From positions 1 to 34,932 of the IMG/VR virus record IMGVR_UViG_3300010151_000058: a DNA stretch of 34,932 nucleotides. One strand, given 5' to 3'. Source of the stretch: a virus. Under the pieces are notes generated by a model. The model had not been told where the DNA came from. It saw nothing but the letters and a program-made list of their open reading frames with translations, and made no database searches. This document shows, one piece after another, positions 6,348 to 13,609 of the stretch. Position numbers and translations under genes: made by a program. Position 1 is the stretch's first letter; each line of letters begins with the position of its first letter.

Positions 6348-6375
6348 GGCCCACTTCGGTGGGCCTTATTTTTTT
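6348..6375 (+). terminator. Rho-independent terminator with TTCG loop
   Basis: GGCCCAC-TTCG-GTGGGCC is a perfect 7-bp stem with the extra-stable TTCG loop, followed by TTATTTTTTT. It lies between promoter copy 3 and the next gene, repeating the promoter-then-terminator order seen at 3633-3695. It should stop host RNA polymerase efficiently. Confidence 0.92.
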
Positions 6376-6390
6376 ATAGAGGAGATAAAC

Positions 6391-6585
6391 ATGCACGGCA
6401 ATGCTGGAGCGTTAAAGAAGTTAACCCCTCCCTCAATCACAACCAACATGCGTGATGCGTTTCAACTGGCAGTCAATACCAGTGAGCGTAGTGCTGCTCG
6501 TGGACGAGTCATTCGTTCACTGCGGAGGAACCGTGGAGTAATCCACATGAAGCGCTGGACATTCTGGCGACGTAAGAAGCGTTGA
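6391..6585 (+). CDS. Small basic hypothetical protein (64 aa)
   Basis: The ATG at 6391 follows AGAGGAGATAAAC, a strong ribosome site right after the terminator; the frame upstream is open but lies in the terminator. The protein is very basic, especially at the C-terminus (MKRWTFWRRKKR), which suggests nucleic-acid or membrane-surface binding. No domain is recognised. The stop overlaps the TTG start of the next gene (TTGA). It is the first gene of the unit starting at 6306. Confidence 0.68.
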   Translation: MHGNAGALKKLTPPSITTNMRDAFQLAVNTSERSAARGRVIRSLRRNRGVIHMKRWTFWRRKKR

Positions 6586-7178
6586 GGGTATTAGTGGGAT
6601 GCGAGTTCTCCCAAGTAGTAACAAACGGATTCAGGAAGCGAGGCCATGATGCATGGTCGTGCGACACCCTACCTACAGAGGGAGACCCGAGGTACCACCT
6701 TCAATGTGATGTACGAGAAGTACTACATGATGGATGGGACTTAGCAATATTTCACCCTGACTGCAAACGACTTTGCAACGCAGGTGTTAGGTGGCTAACA
6801 ACAGAACCTAACCGTTTCATTGAGATGTATCAGGATGCACAGTTCTTCAAAGAATTACTGAACGCACCCATCGATAAAATTTGTATCGAAAACTCGAAGC
6901 CACATGGCTATGCCTTGGTAGCTATCAAACAGAAGTTCGACCAGATAGTTCAGCCATGGCAACACGGACACCCTGAATCAAAAGGTGTCTGCTTGTGGCT
7001 CAAGAATCTTTCACCACTGGAGGAAACCAACAACGTACGTGAGTACATGATGACGTTACCTAAGAAGGAACGTACTCGTGTCCACTACGCTGCGCCCGGG
7101 CCTGACCGGTGGAAAGAGAGAGCACGATTCTTCCCGGGTATTGCAGCCGCTATGGCTGAGCAATGGGGAGTCCTTTAA
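6582..7178 (+). CDS. DNA cytosine methyltransferase-like protein
   Basis: 198 residues of the phage family usually annotated as DNA (cytosine) methylase. The N-terminus VLVGCEFSQVVTNGF resembles SAM motif I of this group, followed by RGHDAWSCDTLPTEGDPRYH, CDVRE, and HPDCKRLCNAGVRWL near residues 58-72, where relatives have HPPC with the candidate catalytic cysteine. Here the second proline is Asp, but the cysteine is kept. Later landmarks are IENSKPHGY and the C-terminal ARFFPGIAAAMAEQW. It may modify phage DNA against restriction. The start is TTG (overlapping the previous stop) because the GTG at 6594 would delete motif I. Whether it is active is unknown. Confidence 0.75.
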   Translation: MRVLVGCEFSQVVTNGFRKRGHDAWSCDTLPTEGDPRYHLQCDVREVLHDGWDLAIFHPDCKRLCNAGVRWLTTEPNRFIEMYQDAQFFKELLNAPIDKICIENSKPHGYALVAIKQKFDQIVQPWQHGHPESKGVCLWLKNLSPLEETNNVREYMMTLPKKERTRVHYAAPGPDRWKERARFFPGIAAAMAEQWGVL

Positions 7179-7198
7179 ACCATAAAGAGGAGAAGCTT

Positions 7199-7402
7199 AT
7201 GACACAAGCTCAAGCAGTACTGCAGCATATGAAGAAAAGCGAAACCAACAGCATCACTCGGCTACATGCCATGACGCTGTACAACGTCGCTAACCTTTAT
7301 GCCGTAATCCTGGTTCTACGTAAGCGCGGTAACAACATTGTTACTGAGCACAAGAGTGACCTGAACGGTAACGCTTTCGTCCAGTACCGATTGGCAGCGT
7401 GA
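7199..7402 (+). CDS. Small winged-helix/HTH protein (67 aa)
   Basis: ATG at 7199 follows AAAGAGGAGAAGCTT; the longer frame from 7163 overlaps the methylase gene and has no ribosome site. The pattern, from memory of a common phage family of single-domain HTH proteins (Pfam HTH_39-like), is QAVLQHMKKS, then a recognition region ITRLHAMTLYNVANLYAVI, then RKRGNNIVTEH and FVQYRLA forming a wing. The role is probably DNA binding or regulation within the replication operon. Its stop overlaps the next start (GTGA). Confidence 0.68.
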   Translation: MTQAQAVLQHMKKSETNSITRLHAMTLYNVANLYAVILVLRKRGNNIVTEHKSDLNGNAFVQYRLAA

Positions 7403-7593
7403 GCGAACCAACGGGGTTAAAGAAACATATGGCTCCCTCAGTGCGTAATGCGCTGGGGGATGCTCCCACTTCACACTACAACTGTCGTGCTGTTACCGAG
7501 AAGCGCGGTAAGAACGGCAGAGTAATTATCCCCGGCGTAGCTCGTCCCGGGAAAACCAAAAGAGATAAAACAAGGAGACAGCGTGACTCATGA
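7399..7593 (+). CDS. Small basic hypothetical protein (64 aa)
   Basis: GTG start overlaps the preceding stop (GTGA); there is no strong ribosome site, so translation would depend on coupling. The protein is rich in Arg, Lys and Gly, with a basic C-terminus (RPGKTKRDKTRRQRDS), and has no recognised family. It fills an otherwise empty 180-base gap and overlaps the primase-helicase start by 11 bases. The primase ribosome site (CAAGGAGA) lies in its last codons. Confidence 0.5.
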   Translation: MSEPTGLKKHMAPSVRNALGDAPTSHYNCRAVTEKRGKNGRVIIPGVARPGKTKRDKTRRQRDS

Positions 7594-9238
7594 AACCGAT
7601 GCAGAATTTATCGAGCATATCCCTTGCTCGGAGTGCAGCTCATCTGATGGCTGTGCAGTTTACGATGATGGTCACATGTACTGCTTTAGCTGTGGTCACT
7701 ACTTTCCTTCGGATGATGAGCAAGGCTCACCTTCGACTTCAGATAGCCAAAAGGATTCTAAGGGAACAGGAGGCTTCCTTGATGGGCAACCTAAGGAACT
7801 TGTAAAGCGTGGCATCTCCTACGAAACATGTCGGAAGTTTGATTACCTCGTCGGAACTAAGGGAGATACTAAAGTCCAGATTGCAAATTTCTACGACGCT
7901 AAACGACAGCTCGTCTTTCAGAAGATTAGAGACAGTAAGAAAAACTTCAGCGCACGAGGAAACATTAAGCTGGCACCCTTATTTGGACAGCACCTTTGGA
8001 AAGAAGGTGGCAAGAAGATTGTCATTACTGAGGGAGAGATTGATGCGTTGTCTGTTTCGCAGGCACAAGGAAATAAATGGCCTGTCGTGTCAATTCCAAA
8101 TGGAACTAAGGGTGCAGCCAAAGCACTTAAGCGACAGCTGGAATTCCTTGAGTCCTACGATGAAGTCATTCTTATGTTCGACAATGATGAAGCAGGTAGA
8201 GAAGCAGTTGAGGAATGCGTTGAACTATTCACCCCCGGAAAGGTACGAGTTGCCAAACTTGAGGGAGCGAAAGACCCCAACGAATTGCTCGTTGCTGGTA
8301 AAAGCAGCGACATCATAACAGCCATATGGCAGGCCCGACCATGGACACCTGACGGTGTGGTCAATGGGCTGGACATGTGGGATGAAGTTACCAAGCCTGT
8401 GCAGTGGGGACTCTCGTATCCATGGGAGTCTATTACTCATGCAACCTACGGTATACGCCCCAACGAAATCATAACGCTGGGTGCTGGTACTGGCATGGGT
8501 AAGACAGAGTTCTTCAAAGAACTGTGTACTCACATGGTTGTCGAGCACAAGCAAAACATCGGAGTACTTTTCCTGGAAGAGGCTAACAGGGATACAGCCT
8601 TAGGAATCATGGGCAAGCATGCCTCAGTTCCATTTCATTTACCTGACGTTGAGTTCACTGAAGAACAAAAGCGTGAGGCTTACGACGCAACGATGGGTAC
8701 CGGCAGGGTGTTCCTGTACGACTCATTCGGTTACACCGACTACGAGATTATCAAGTCTCGCATTCGTTACATGGTAGTGAGCTGTGGTTGCAAGACTATT
8801 TTCTTAGACCACATAACTGCCTTGGTATCTGGTGGCGCAGTACTCGATGAACGTCGAGAGCTGGATGCAATCATGACCGACCTCGCATCTCTTGTGCGCG
8901 AACTAAACGTGACGTTGTTTTTAATCTCACATCTTTCTACCCCTGAGGGTAAACCTCATGAGGAAGGTGGACGAGTTCAAATAAAACACTTCCGTGGTTC
9001 CCGGGCAATAGGTCAGTGGTCGAGCTTCATGATAGGCCTTGAGAGGAACCAACAGGATGAAGAAGAGAAAGGTATTACTACCTTCCGAATCCTTAAGGAC
9101 AGGTACTCAGGCCGAGCTACTGGATTCACTACACACTTTGGGTACGACTATGAAACCGGACGACTGTTCGAGCATATGGAAAACCCATTCGACAATGAAG
9201 AAGAGAGAGGAGGTTCAAAAGATGAGCCGGATTTCTAG
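7583..9238 (+). CDS. DNA primase-helicase, T7 gp4 type
   Basis: 551 residues against 566 in T7. It primes lagging strands and unwinds DNA as a hexamer. Domains: zinc ribbon with Cys15, Cys18, Cys34, Cys37; TOPRIM primase with EGEID near residue 150 and MFDNDEAGRE near 197; RecA-like helicase with Walker A GAGTGMGKT at 300-308, Walker B TIFLDH near 405, the sensor LFLISHLS, and the arginine-finger region FRGSRAIGQW. The C-terminal tail is acidic and ends in Phe (KDEPDF), the T7 contact with the polymerase. Start is GTG at 7583 with CAAGGAGA upstream; the next ATG would cut into the zinc ribbon. The 3' end overlaps the next gene by 17 bases. Confidence 0.97.
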   Translation: MTHETDAEFIEHIPCSECSSSDGCAVYDDGHMYCFSCGHYFPSDDEQGSPSTSDSQKDSKGTGGFLDGQPKELVKRGISYETCRKFDYLVGTKGDTKVQIANFYDAKRQLVFQKIRDSKKNFSARGNIKLAPLFGQHLWKEGGKKIVITEGEIDALSVSQAQGNKWPVVSIPNGTKGAAKALKRQLEFLESYDEVILMFDNDEAGREAVEECVELFTPGKVRVAKLEGAKDPNELLVAGKSSDIITAIWQARPWTPDGVVNGLDMWDEVTKPVQWGLSYPWESITHATYGIRPNEIITLGAGTGMGKTEFFKELCTHMVVEHKQNIGVLFLEEANRDTALGIMGKHASVPFHLPDVEFTEEQKREAYDATMGTGRVFLYDSFGYTDYEIIKSRIRYMVVSCGCKTIFLDHITALVSGGAVLDERRELDAIMTDLASLVRELNVTLFLISHLSTPEGKPHEEGGRVQIKHFRGSRAIGQWSSFMIGLERNQQDEEEKGITTFRILKDRYSGRATGFTTHFGYDYETGRLFEHMENPFDNEEERGGSKDEPDF

Positions 9239-9791
9239 AGCAGTAAGATGCACAGGCAGTGAGCACTTGTCTGCTAAAGAAAGGCTGCCGGCATTCGCAG
9301 GCATCCTTGTAACCATGTCGCTGGCTGGAGTGCTGATTGGTTTCATGCATGTAGCCGAAGCTGCTGACCACTGTGTTGTGTTTTCGCTGGATGACTTAGG
9401 TCAGAGCGAGGACATGGACAGGTTCATGGAAGGTAACCCTGATGCAAGGGAAGTACCAATCACTGACGTAATGCCTGAGGCAACCCTTAGAGCATTCGGT
9501 GACTACAACCAATCCATGTTTGCAGCACGATGTGTTGCAGCTGTTGAGGAGTACGTCACTAAGAACTACCACTGTGTAGACCGTGACGTATATGCCGGTG
9601 ATGACCCTTACCCGGGTCGCTGGGTTTGTCAGCACGATGCTGATGAGAACAACCTCGGCTATTGGGATGAAGAAGGTAATTGGGTTCTGTACCCGAGTGC
9701 CTGTCCTGATAATCCTGGTGGTGCTTCATTGGATGACACCTGCCCTTACGCCAATGTAATCGACAAGGAAAGCATTGGAGTACTGGAGTGA
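9222..9791 (+). CDS. Predicted exported cysteine-rich protein (189 aa)
   Basis: The ATG at 9222 follows GAGGAGG at good spacing inside the end of the helicase gene. Residues 1-22 are positively charged, 23-44 form a hydrophobic segment (GILVTMSLAGVLIGFMHV), and AEA-AD at 45-49 fits a signal-peptidase site. The predicted mature part has six cysteines (in DHC, ARC, YHC, WVC, SAC, DTC) and is acidic, as expected for a disulfide-bonded periplasmic protein. The hydrophobic segment could instead be an uncleaved anchor. I recognise no family. A secreted product in the middle of the replication operon is odd; exclusion of superinfecting phage or an envelope effect is speculation. Confidence 0.7.
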   Translation: MSRISRAVRCTGSEHLSAKERLPAFAGILVTMSLAGVLIGFMHVAEAADHCVVFSLDDLGQSEDMDRFMEGNPDAREVPITDVMPEATLRAFGDYNQSMFAARCVAAVEEYVTKNYHCVDRDVYAGDDPYPGRWVCQHDADENNLGYWDEEGNWVLYPSACPDNPGGASLDDTCPYANVIDKESIGVLE

Positions 9792-9970
9792 AACCTGAAG
9801 TAACAGGTAACCCTCAGTTAGATGAGGTAGTCCTGCAGGCTCGGGTGGAACTCGAGAAGGAAGCATTCCGTAAAGCGGTCGAGGAGTACAAGGAAGAACT
9901 CCGCAAGACCACAACCCTATGGGAGAAGTTATTCCCGTGGACAATTTCAATCGACATAAAGAGGAGATAA
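9788..9970 (+). CDS. Small hypothetical protein (60 aa), probable helix with LFPWTI tail
   Basis: GTG start overlaps the previous stop (GTGA). The central part is strongly helical and charged (ARVELEKEAFRKAVEEYKEEL), and the end reads WEKLFPWTISIDIKRR, an aromatic, basic tail of a kind I recall in many small phage proteins of unknown function. Start choice rests on the stop-start overlap. The next gene starts 4 bases after it with a strong ribosome site lying in its last codons. Confidence 0.6.
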   Translation: MKPEVTGNPQLDEVVLQARVELEKEAFRKAVEEYKEELRKTTTLWEKLFPWTISIDIKRR

Positions 9971-9973
9971 ACA

Positions 9974-10155
9974 TTGTTCGATATTAAAGCTGCACAGGAC
10001 GAGGCGAAAAAAAAATCGCTGAGGAACGTGCAAAGAAAGCGAAGACAGCTCTCAAAGCAAAGCTGGCTTCCATCGCTGCTGCTGAGCAGGTCGTTGCTAA
10101 CTTGAAGAGAGAGTATGACGCTTTGCTCGACGAGTTATCTAATGGCATCGATTAG
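9974..10155 (+). CDS. Small coiled-coil protein split by an A9 run (frameshift)
   Basis: AAGAGGAGATAAACA precedes a TTG at 9974, and translation begins FDIKAAQDEAKKK. Nine A's at 10007-10015 then break the frame. In frame 0 the product ends after 42 residues with an unconvincing tail. After a -1 slip, or with one extra A, it continues IAEERAKKAKTALKAKL, then ANLKREYDALLDELSNGID, a convincing helical coiled coil of about 60 residues that ends in TAG at 10153-10155. The second frame is clearly the coding one. The cause could be programmed slippage (ribosomal or transcriptional), a real mutation, or a sequencing error in the homopolymer. The function is unknown. Confidence 0.6.
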
Positions 10156-10378
10156 GAACGGGTATCACGAGGAGTGGCAGGTACTTAATCGTCCCATGAA
10201 AGTTCATTGGGATGGTTTTGTATCTGACACTCTTACCCTTCAGAGGCGAGGCTGGTCTGTGCAGGTACATGAAGACCAGAGAGCAATGGTGACCATGGAA
10301 GCTCTCAAGCACCAACGAGCTGCCGAATCAAAGATAGAGGTAGTGGAGTCAGTAAAGATAATCACATTCGCTTCATGA
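10142..10378 (+). CDS. Hypothetical protein (78 aa)
   Basis: The ATG at 10142 overlaps the last codons of the -1 frame of the previous gene, which supports that frame as coding. An upstream in-frame start at 10115 is less likely because it runs deeper into that gene. The sequence has a compact alpha/beta look (KVHWDGFVSDTLTLQRRGW then SVQVHEDQ and IEVVESVKIITF) but no family I can name. It ends 13 bases before the DNA polymerase start. Confidence 0.62.
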   Translation: MASIRNGYHEEWQVLNRPMKVHWDGFVSDTLTLQRRGWSVQVHEDQRAMVTMEALKHQRAAESKIEVVESVKIITFAS

Positions 10379-10391
10379 ACAGGAGAAACCA

Positions 10392-12323
10392 ATGCTTGTA
10401 TACGATATTGAAACTAATGCCATTGAGCATTGGCAGACCCTCGCAGGGCTGGAGGTAATTCACTGCGTCACTACTGAAGACACAGAGACAGGTGAAGTAC
10501 TGAGGTTCAACGACCAGAACAATGGTCAAGGGAAACTTGAAGAAGGCTTCGACTTCATCATGAATGCTGAGGACGTAGCCGGTCACAACATTATCAAGTT
10601 CGATAACCCCGCTATCCGTACCTTCTATCCTTGGTTCAAACCTAAGGGAATCATATGGGACACCAACGTAATGTCGGCTGTCATGTACCCCGAGATGAAA
10701 GACTCTGACTTCCGTATGGCAAGGCTGCGTCAACGTAAAGGAAAGAAGTGGATTGAACCTCGCATGTATGGGAGGCACACCTTGGAGTCATGGGGTGCAA
10801 GACTTAACTGTCCTAAGGACGACTACAAGAATCGCTGCAAGGAATTAGGTATCGACCCATGGGCAGCATGGAACATCGACATGGAAGACTATTGTGTGCA
10901 GGACGTACACACCAACGTAGTCCTATTACTTCATCTACTGAAGAAAGGCTACAGCCCTGAATGTCTCAGGCTGGAGAATGATGTAGTTGAAATCATTCAA
11001 CGACAGGAAGCTTTCGGTTTCCGCTTTGATGTTGAAGCGGGTGGGAAACTGTATGGTGAGCTGGCGCAGGGAAGAGAGAAGCAAGAAGCCGTGCTTCGTG
11101 AACAAATCAAACCGTGGTTCGCTCCCGGTAAGAAGTTCACACCTAAACGTGACAACAAGAAGATGGGTTACGTTGCCGGTGCTCCGCTCACTAAGATTGT
11201 ACTGAAGACGTTCAACCCCGGCAGTGACCAGCAGGTAGGTGACAGGCTAATGAAGCTGTACGGCTGGAAGCCTTCTGAGTTCACACCAACAGGACAGCCT
11301 AAGGTCTCTGAAGAAATTCTCGAGACACTGGACTTTCCTGGTATTCAAGAAATCGTCAAGTACCTGATGCTCAACAAACGTGTCGGACAACTTGCCGAAG
11401 GTCAGAAGGCGTGGCTGAAGATGGAACGTAACGGACGCATGCATGGCACGGTGAACACCAACGGTGCGGTAACTGGTCGTATGACTCACACCGACCCTAA
11501 CGTGGCACAAACACCAGCTGGTTACAGTCCCTACGGTAAAGAATGTCGCAGCCTATTCACAGTTGACGATATGCATTGTCTGCTGGGTTGTGATGCTGAA
11601 GGTCTGGAGTTACGTGCGCTTGGTAGCTACATGGCTAAGTACGATAAAGGTGCTTACACCGAGTCAGTTATCTCTGGCAAGAAAGAAGATGAGACTGATG
11701 CCCATAGCTTGACTAAGAAAGCTATCGGCCTCCGCTCGAGGGATAACGCTAAGACTTGGTTCTACGCTTTCATCTACGGAGCTGGGCCTTACACCTTAGG
11801 CATGACCGTGTATGACGACATGGATAAGGAGACCCGTCCGAAGTTCAGTAAGAAGTTAATCATGAGGCTGGGTAAAGAATCGCTCGAAGCTGTAGCGAAG
11901 AACTTACCTGCCCTTGGGAAACTCTCCGATGACATTAAGAAGGTCGCTAAGAAACGTGGTTACCTGAAAGGGCTGGACGGTCGTAAGTTACCAGTGCGTT
12001 CGCCACACGCAGCACTTAACACCCTGCTTCAATCAGCAGGCGCAGTAATCATGAAGAAGGCACTCGTGTTGTTAGACCAGAGGCTACAGGCCAAAGGTTA
12101 TTTAAACACGGTAAGCACCATCGCTACTGCTGACGGGTACGACTACGAGTTCACTGCCAATGTTCATGATGAGTTTCAAATCGAGTGTGTCACCAGAGAG
12201 ATAGCTGAAGCAATCGGCCCTATGGCTGCTCAGTCCATCACCGACGCTGGCACACATTTCAATTTTCGTTGTCCACTTGCAGGAGCTTTTGATATTGGAA
12301 AAACATGGGCAGAGACTCACTAA
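10392..12323 (+). CDS. DNA polymerase, family A, T7 gp5 type
   Basis: 643 residues against 704 in T7. N-terminal 3'-5' exonuclease: YDIET with Asp5 and Glu7, AGHNIIKFD near residue 62. Polymerase: motif A GCDAEGLELR with Asp401; motif B NAKTWFYAFIYGAG with Lys454; motif C VHDEFQ with Asp593. The stretch that matches the T7 thioredoxin-binding insert (about 234-277 here) is roughly half the T7 length but keeps YVAGAP, so processivity may depend less on host thioredoxin. AGGAGAAACC precedes the ATG. The C-terminus ends in Lys/Trp/Ala/His context (GKTWAETH) like T7 (NWAICH). It works with the SSB and helicase encoded nearby. Confidence 0.97.
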   Translation: MLVYDIETNAIEHWQTLAGLEVIHCVTTEDTETGEVLRFNDQNNGQGKLEEGFDFIMNAEDVAGHNIIKFDNPAIRTFYPWFKPKGIIWDTNVMSAVMYPEMKDSDFRMARLRQRKGKKWIEPRMYGRHTLESWGARLNCPKDDYKNRCKELGIDPWAAWNIDMEDYCVQDVHTNVVLLLHLLKKGYSPECLRLENDVVEIIQRQEAFGFRFDVEAGGKLYGELAQGREKQEAVLREQIKPWFAPGKKFTPKRDNKKMGYVAGAPLTKIVLKTFNPGSDQQVGDRLMKLYGWKPSEFTPTGQPKVSEEILETLDFPGIQEIVKYLMLNKRVGQLAEGQKAWLKMERNGRMHGTVNTNGAVTGRMTHTDPNVAQTPAGYSPYGKECRSLFTVDDMHCLLGCDAEGLELRALGSYMAKYDKGAYTESVISGKKEDETDAHSLTKKAIGLRSRDNAKTWFYAFIYGAGPYTLGMTVYDDMDKETRPKFSKKLIMRLGKESLEAVAKNLPALGKLSDDIKKVAKKRGYLKGLDGRKLPVRSPHAALNTLLQSAGAVIMKKALVLLDQRLQAKGYLNTVSTIATADGYDYEFTANVHDEFQIECVTREIAEAIGPMAAQSITDAGTHFNFRCPLAGAFDIGKTWAETH

Positions 12324-12749
12324 GTGAGCGCCACTAATAACGATAACCGGTTTGACCTTGACCTTGCCTTCGCTAACAAACAGGAAGGTGAGGTCTTGGA
12401 GATGTTCAACAACTCAAAGATTGAAGTGAAGTCTGAGAGAGGACGTTGGACACAATCCGGCAATATAGCAATCGAATACTTTTGCAGAGGTAAGCCTAGC
12501 GGTATCAATGTGACTGAAGCTGATTACTGGTTTCATAACTTAACCGTTTATGGAGAAACACTCTGCACCTTGGTATTCCCCGTAGACAAATTGAAACAGA
12601 TACTACCGCTGATGGAGTGTAAGTCCGTTAACGCTGGCGACAAAGATGGTGGCACCGTAGGTGTAGCCAAATGTCACCTGCTTAACATCTCCAAGCTGTT
12701 CAGCACAACAAACCTTAAGAAGCTTCGTGCTTCAATATTCAACAGATAG
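12324..12749 (+). CDS. Putative PD-(D/E)XK nuclease-like protein (141 aa)
   Basis: GTG start abuts the polymerase stop codon. The pattern FDLDLAFANKQEGEVLEMF, then KIEVKSERGRWTQSGNIAIEY near residues 36-56, then GKPSGINVTEADYWFH is one I know from phage proteins with a restriction-endonuclease-like fold: an E-x-K core (EVK) with an upstream acidic residue and a downstream Glu. It sits between polymerase and exonuclease, where a recombination or DNA-degrading enzyme would fit. Active-site assignment is tentative and catalytic activity is not proven by sequence alone. Confidence 0.6.
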   Translation: MSATNNDNRFDLDLAFANKQEGEVLEMFNNSKIEVKSERGRWTQSGNIAIEYFCRGKPSGINVTEADYWFHNLTVYGETLCTLVFPVDKLKQILPLMECKSVNAGDKDGGTVGVAKCHLLNISKLFSTTNLKKLRASIFNR

Positions 12750-12769
12750 TAACTATTACTGGAGATAAC

Positions 12770-13609
12770 ATGAGCACGACCGCACTCATTGATGGGGACA
12801 TTATCGCCTTCCGCATGGCAGCTAGGCATGAGGAGAAGGTGCAGTTCCCCGGGTGTGAACCCACCTATGAAGTAAAGCCTGAAGGCCTGTACGAACACAT
12901 TGATGAACTTATCGATGCGTGGTCTCACAAGGTGGGAGCAGACCACACCTTGGTAGCTTTAACCTCGCCGGATAACTGGCGAAAGAAAGTGCTGCCGAGT
13001 TACAAGGCCAACCGTATTGGAGTCCACGTACCTGCCCTGAGGAAGGATGCTGAGGACTACATACGTGAAACACAGGACTGCTGGGAAAGACCTACGCTGG
13101 AAGCTGATGACATTCTCGGAATACTGAGTACGCATAAGACACTCATCCCGGGGAAGAAAGTTATCTGCACCGTGGACAAAGACCTGAGGCAGATTCCTGG
13201 TTACTTCTACAATCCGATGAAAGGAGAGGTTGAACACATCTCAGCCAAGGAAGCCAACTACCAGTTCTACAAGCAGTGCCTGACCGGCGACACCGTCGAT
13301 GGTTTCTACGGATGCCCGGGCATGGGGCCAAAGACTGCTGAGAAAATTCTTGATGCCTACCTTGCCGGTGAAGGTCGAGCCATGCTCCCACGCGAACATG
13401 AGTTTAAACGTGGCCCACGTAAGGGACAGACAGAGACCCGCTGGGAAGAAGTACCCCATGCTCACATATGGGAAATCATAGTGACCCACTACGAGAAGGC
13501 AGGCCTGACTGAGGCTGATGCCCTACAACAAGCCCGAGTCGCACGTATCTGCCGCGCCCGGGATTACGACTACAAACTGAAGGAGGTTAAACTTTGGACA
13601 CCCCGTTAA
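12770..13609 (+). CDS. 5'-3' exonuclease, T7 gp6 type (FEN family)
   Basis: 279 residues against about 300 in T7. It removes RNA primers and degrades DNA 5' ends during replication and recombination. Acidic metal-binding sites are visible: IDGD (Asp8, Asp10), LEADD near residue 110, TVDKD near 130, and TGDTVDGFYGCPGMGPKTA near 175-193, which combines the last acidic pair with the helix-hairpin-helix. ACTGGAGATAAC precedes the ATG. The 3' end overlaps the kinase gene by 16 bases. Confidence 0.93.
   Translation: MSTTALIDGDIIAFRMAARHEEKVQFPGCEPTYEVKPEGLYEHIDELIDAWSHKVGADHTLVALTSPDNWRKKVLPSYKANRIGVHVPALRKDAEDYIRETQDCWERPTLEADDILGILSTHKTLIPGKKVICTVDKDLRQIPGYFYNPMKGEVEHISAKEANYQFYKQCLTGDTVDGFYGCPGMGPKTAEKILDAYLAGEGRAMLPREHEFKRGPRKGQTETRWEEVPHAHIWEIIVTHYEKAGLTEADALQQARVARICRARDYDYKLKEVKLWTPR

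Noticed and set aside
6682-6705. Sixth promoter copy inside the methylase gene (GTACCACCTTCA)
   Set aside because: Only the middle of the element matches; the right half CTTAGTA is absent and it lies within coding sequence.
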